Below, one piece after another: positions 41,249 to 44,099 of a stretch of DNA of 44,099 bases. Position 1 is the stretch's first letter. Every line of letters starts with the position of its first letter. The notes beneath the pieces were generated by a model. It had not been told where the DNA came from and did not search any database. It saw only the letters and a program-made list of their open reading frames with translations. Made by a program: the position numbers and the translations under genes. The DNA comes from GCA-003244245 sp964250265 (GTDB taxonomy: Bacteria; Actinomycetota; Actinomycetes; Mycobacteriales; Pseudonocardiaceae), in the NCBI GenBank assembly GCA_964250265.1, contig CAXUFG010000013.1:1-44099 (forward strand). Direction: 5' to 3'.

Positions 41249-42668
41249 CGTGCTCGTGGTCGGCGGCGGACCGACCGGCTTGATGCTGGCCAGTGAGTTG
41301 TGGCTGCACGGTGTGCACGCGCGCGTGCTGGAGAAGGAGGCGGAGCCGACCAGGGTTGTCCGCGCGCTGGGCCTGCACGCGCGGAGCGTGGAGGTGATGG
41401 ACCAGCGCGGTCTGCTGGAGCGGTTCCTCGCGCTCGGCAAGCAATACCCGGTCGGCGGTTTCTTCGCCGCCATCACCAAGCCGTCGCCCGACCGGCTGGA
41501 CACCGCACATCCCTACGTCCTCGGCATCCCGCAGCCCACCACCGAGCGCCTGCTGACCGAGCACGCCACCGAGCTCGGCGTCGAGATCCGGCGCGGCTGC
41601 GAGCTGGTCGGGCTCAGCCAGGACGACCACGGGGTGACCGTCGAGCTGGCCGAGGGCACGCAGCTGCGCTCGCGTTACCTCGTCGGCTGTGACGGCGGCC
41701 GCAGCACGGTGCGCAGGCTGCTCGGCGTCGGCTTCCCCGGTGAGCCCACCCGGGTTGAGACGCTGCTGGGCGAGATGGAGGTGACCGAGGATCCGGAGAC
41801 GCTGGCCGCGGTGGTGGCCGAAGTCCGCAAGACCCAACTTCGGTTCGGCGCCGGGCCCTTCGGGGACGGGGTGTACCGGGTCGTCGTGCCCGCCGAGGGG
41901 GTGGCCCAGGACCGCTCGGTCCCGCCGACCCTCGAGGAGGTGAAGCAGCAGCTGCGGGTGTGGGCCGGCACCGACTTCGGCGTGCACTCACCGCGCTGGC
42001 TGTCCCGCTTCGGCGACGCCACCCGGCTGGCCGAGCGCTACCGGACCGGCCGGGTGCTGCTGGCCGGCGACGCGGCGCACATCCACCCGCCGACCGGCGG
42101 GCAGGGGCTCAACCTCGGTATCCAGGACTCGTTCAACCTGGGCTGGAAACTGGCCGCCGAGGTCAACGGCTGGGCACCGGAGGGGCTGCTGGACAGCTAC
42201 CACACCGAACGGCACCCGGTGGCCGCCGACGTGCTGAACAACACCCGCGCGCAGATGGAGCTGATGTCCCCCGAGCCGGACCCCCAGGCAGTGCGCCGGC
42301 TGCTGTCGGAACTGATGGACTTCGAGGAGGTGAACCGGTACCTGATCGAGAAGATCACTGCGATCGGGGTCCGCTACGACTTCGGCGAGGGGCATGAACT
42401 GCTCGGCCGCCGGCTGCGGGACGTGGGGCTGAAGCGGGGTCGCCTCTACGAGCTGATGCACGGCGGCCGCGGACTGCTGCTCGACCAGACCGGCCGGCTC
42501 TCGGTGGCGGGCTGGGCAGACCGGGTCGACCACGTCGTCGACGTCAGCGAGGAACTGGACGTGCCCGCAGCGCTGCTGCGGCCGGACGGCCACGTGGCGT
42601 GGGTCGGTGAAGATCAGCAGGATCTGCTCGGCAAGCTGCCGAAGTGGTTCGGCGCGCCCGTCGGCTGA
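41241..42668 (+). CDS. rox: Rifampin monooxygenase
   Basis: A 475-residue class A FAD monooxygenase. FAD motifs are MIDVLVVGGGPTGLMLASEL (residues 1-20), RYLVGCDGGRSTVRRLLG near 145 and RVLLAGDAAHIHPPTGGQG near 270. RALGLHARSVEVMDQRGLLE, HPYVLGIPQPTTERLLTEHA and the end HVAWVGEDQQDLLGKLPKWFG agree closely with the Nocardia/Streptomyces rifampin monooxygenases as I remember them. Rox hydroxylates the naphthoquinone core of rifamycins and opens the ansa ring. A GGGGG precedes ATG 41241, which is preferred over ATG 41229. It is translationally coupled to the glycosyltransferase gene. Other aromatic polyketide hydroxylases share the fold, but the neighbours support rox. Confidence 0.9.
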   Translation: MIDVLVVGGGPTGLMLASELWLHGVHARVLEKEAEPTRVVRALGLHARSVEVMDQRGLLERFLALGKQYPVGGFFAAITKPSPDRLDTAHPYVLGIPQPTTERLLTEHATELGVEIRRGCELVGLSQDDHGVTVELAEGTQLRSRYLVGCDGGRSTVRRLLGVGFPGEPTRVETLLGEMEVTEDPETLAAVVAEVRKTQLRFGAGPFGDGVYRVVVPAEGVAQDRSVPPTLEEVKQQLRVWAGTDFGVHSPRWLSRFGDATRLAERYRTGRVLLAGDAAHIHPPTGGQGLNLGIQDSFNLGWKLAAEVNGWAPEGLLDSYHTERHPVAADVLNNTRAQMELMSPEPDPQAVRRLLSELMDFEEVNRYLIEKITAIGVRYDFGEGHELLGRRLRDVGLKRGRLYELMHGGRGLLLDQTGRLSVAGWADRVDHVVDVSEELDVPAALLRPDGHVAWVGEDQQDLLGKLPKWFGAPVG

Positions 42669-42748
42669 GCGCACAGTTGTGACCCGAAAGAGTGGCCGAG
42701 AGGAAAACCCGCCGAAACAAACTTCGGTTCAAACGCTATGAGGGGCCT

Positions 42749-44099
42749 ATGTCGAATCAGGGGTACGAAGAGGAATTGCGGTCCGAGCGGAGCTACGTCG
42801 CAGGGCTCTACGCGCGGCTCGACGCCGAGCGCGCGCGAGTGAAGAGGGCGTACACCGCGGCGTTGCGGGGAACCGGCGGGACACCGATGGAACGGGACGT
42901 CCAGGTGCGCGCGTCGGCCAAAGTGGCGAAGCGGTTGGCCGTGGCGGACAACGGGCTGTGTTTCGGTCGGTTGGACACCCTTTCGGGCGACCATTCGTAC
43001 ATCGGCCGGATCGGCCTTTTCGACGAGGAGAACGAGTACGAACCGGTGTTGCTCGATTGGCGGGCACCGGCGGCGCGCGCGTTCTACGTCGCCACCGCCG
43101 CGACCCCGGAGAACATGCGCCGGCGCCGCCAGTTCCACACCCGCGGGCGCCAGGTGGTCGATTTCACCGACGAGGTGCTCGGCCGCCCCGGCGGTGCGGA
43201 GCGAGGTGGCCGAGGAGACTCAGCCCTGCTCGCGGCCATTAACGCGCCGCGCGGCGACGGGATGCGCGACATCGTGGCGACGATCCAGGCCGAGCAGGAC
43301 GAGATCATTCGGCTCGATCACCCGGGGGTGCTGGTGATCGAGGGCGGCCCGGGCACCGGGAAGACCGTGGTGGCGCTGCACCGTGTCGCGTACCTGCTCT
43401 ACACCCAGCGGGAGCGGATGGAACGTCATGGTGTGCTCGTGGTCGGGCCCAACCCGGCGTTCCTGAACTACATCGGCCGCGTTCTGCCGTCGCTGGGCGA
43501 GTCCGACGTGGTGTTCATGACCACCGGCGACCTCGTGCCCGGCCTGCACGTCACCGCCGAGGACACCCCCGTTGCCGCGCGGCTCAAGGGCTCGTGGGAG
43601 ATCCTCGACGTGCTCGCGGCGGCGGTCGCCGACCGGCAGCGGCTGCCGGAGCATCCGCTGCCGATCGAACTGGCCGACGTCACGGTGCGGATCGACGCCG
43701 AGACCGCGGACTGGGCCAGGGAGGAGGCGCGGGCGAGCGGGCTGCCGCACAACGAGGCCCGCGCGGTGTTCAGTGAGATCCTCACCTGGGTGCTCACCGA
43801 ACGGGCGATAGCCCGGATCGGCCGGGGCTGGCTGACCCGGAAAGACCGCGAAGCATGGGAGCAGCTGCGGGCGGACCTGCTCAAAGAGCTCGCCGCCGAC
43901 GACACGTTCACCGCCGCGCTCGACGAACTCTGGCCGATCCTGACGCCGGAAACACTGTTGGCGTCCCTGTACTCCTCACCCGAACGGCTGCGAGCGGCCG
44001 GCGCCGACCAGGCGCTCTTGCGCGCCGACCGCGCCCCCGGGCCGGGGTGGGGCCTGGCCCGGCTCGCCCCACTGGTCGACCGGCGGGGCAGGGTCCAGG
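42749..44099 (+). CDS. helR: HelD/HelR-type RNA polymerase-associated ATPase, partial
   Basis: The first 450 residues of an SF1 helicase-like ATPase; the gene continues past the window. An N-terminal antiparallel coiled coil (EEELRSERSYVAGLYARLDAERARVKRAYTAAL) is the arm that HelD proteins push into the RNA polymerase secondary channel. YIGRIGLFDEENEYEPVLLDWRAPAARAFYVATA and the P-loop VLVIEGGPGTGKTVVALHRVAYLLY (Walker A about residues 199-206) follow. Actinobacterial HelD/HelR removes stalled polymerase or displaces rifamycin from it, giving target protection. The start 81 bases after rox, with no element of its own, suggests co-transcription from the promoter near 39840. The helR rather than housekeeping helD assignment rests on this context. 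Confidence 0.85.
   Translation, partial: MSNQGYEEELRSERSYVAGLYARLDAERARVKRAYTAALRGTGGTPMERDVQVRASAKVAKRLAVADNGLCFGRLDTLSGDHSYIGRIGLFDEENEYEPVLLDWRAPAARAFYVATAATPENMRRRRQFHTRGRQVVDFTDEVLGRPGGAERGGRGDSALLAAINAPRGDGMRDIVATIQAEQDEIIRLDHPGVLVIEGGPGTGKTVVALHRVAYLLYTQRERMERHGVLVVGPNPAFLNYIGRVLPSLGESDVVFMTTGDLVPGLHVTAEDTPVAARLKGSWEILDVLAAAVADRQRLPEHPLPIELADVTVRIDAETADWAREEARASGLPHNEARAVFSEILTWVLTERAIARIGRGWLTRKDREAWEQLRADLLKELAADDTFTAALDELWPILTPETLLASLYSSPERLRAAGADQALLRADRAPGPGWGLARLAPLVDRRGRVQ

Overview
This is a high-GC actinobacterial chromosome segment, most likely from the family Pseudonocardiaceae (Amycolatopsis/Saccharopolyspora-like). The signs are an XRE regulator with a DUF397 partner, a cassette of tiny zinc-ribbon genes, GTP-type PEP carboxykinase, a StrR/NovG-type ParB-domain regulator, rare TTA codons in regulatory and secondary-metabolism-like genes, and a rifamycin-resistance locus. 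It is a draft assembly: there is a run of Ns at 4531-4540 beside G/C homopolymer junk, and several genes carry apparent single-base frameshifts.

Layout. (1) 1-2.6 kb: zinc alcohol dehydrogenase, phosphoribosyltransferase, a frameshifted GerW/YtfJ-like gene and a lipoprotein. (2) 3.0-5.3 kb: XRE/DUF5753 regulator plus DUF397 protein, divergent across an inverted repeat from four overlapping small genes (two of them Cys-rich). (3) 5.35-5.7 kb: a scar where a truncated small gene meets a truncated DUF222/HNH-type gene. (4) 5.8-9.45 kb: a two-gene unit, a P-loop ATPase overlapping a 786-residue protein with nine exactly 47-residue helical repeats, resembling the architecture of bacterial conflict/STAND-like systems. 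(5) 9.5-13.2 kb: sodium:solute symporter + DUF3311, a 25-bp perfect hairpin, and pckG.

(6) 13.7-37.1 kb: a large cluster with no classical biosynthetic core (no PKS, NRPS, terpene synthase or recognisable RiPP gene) but rich in oxidative and small-molecule enzymes. The plus strand carries a VioB/RebD-type ferritin-like protein, an animal-type haem peroxidase, a DJ-1/PfpI protein, an SDR, a second DJ-1 protein, an ABM monooxygenase and a VOC protein. These converge on a minus-strand operon of AGE-STAS fusion, glgX, GMC oxidoreductase, SnoaL, DJ-1-SnoaL fusion and LtrA. A second LtrA gene, a LuxR regulator, a LAL-type LuxR regulator, two DHA2 exporters (one frameshifted) and a StrR-like regulator (37.2-38.2 kb) frame it. 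This is the best candidate in the window for an undescribed pathway.

(7) 38.6-44.1 kb: a PEP/pyruvate-binding (PPDK-N) gene remnant, a methyltransferase, then a 19-bp near-palindrome matching the rifamycin-associated element, followed by a rifampin glycosyltransferase-like gene, a rifampin monooxygenase (rox) and a HelD/HelR-type RNA polymerase-protecting ATPase that runs off the window. Together these look like one inducible rifamycin inactivation and target-protection operon.
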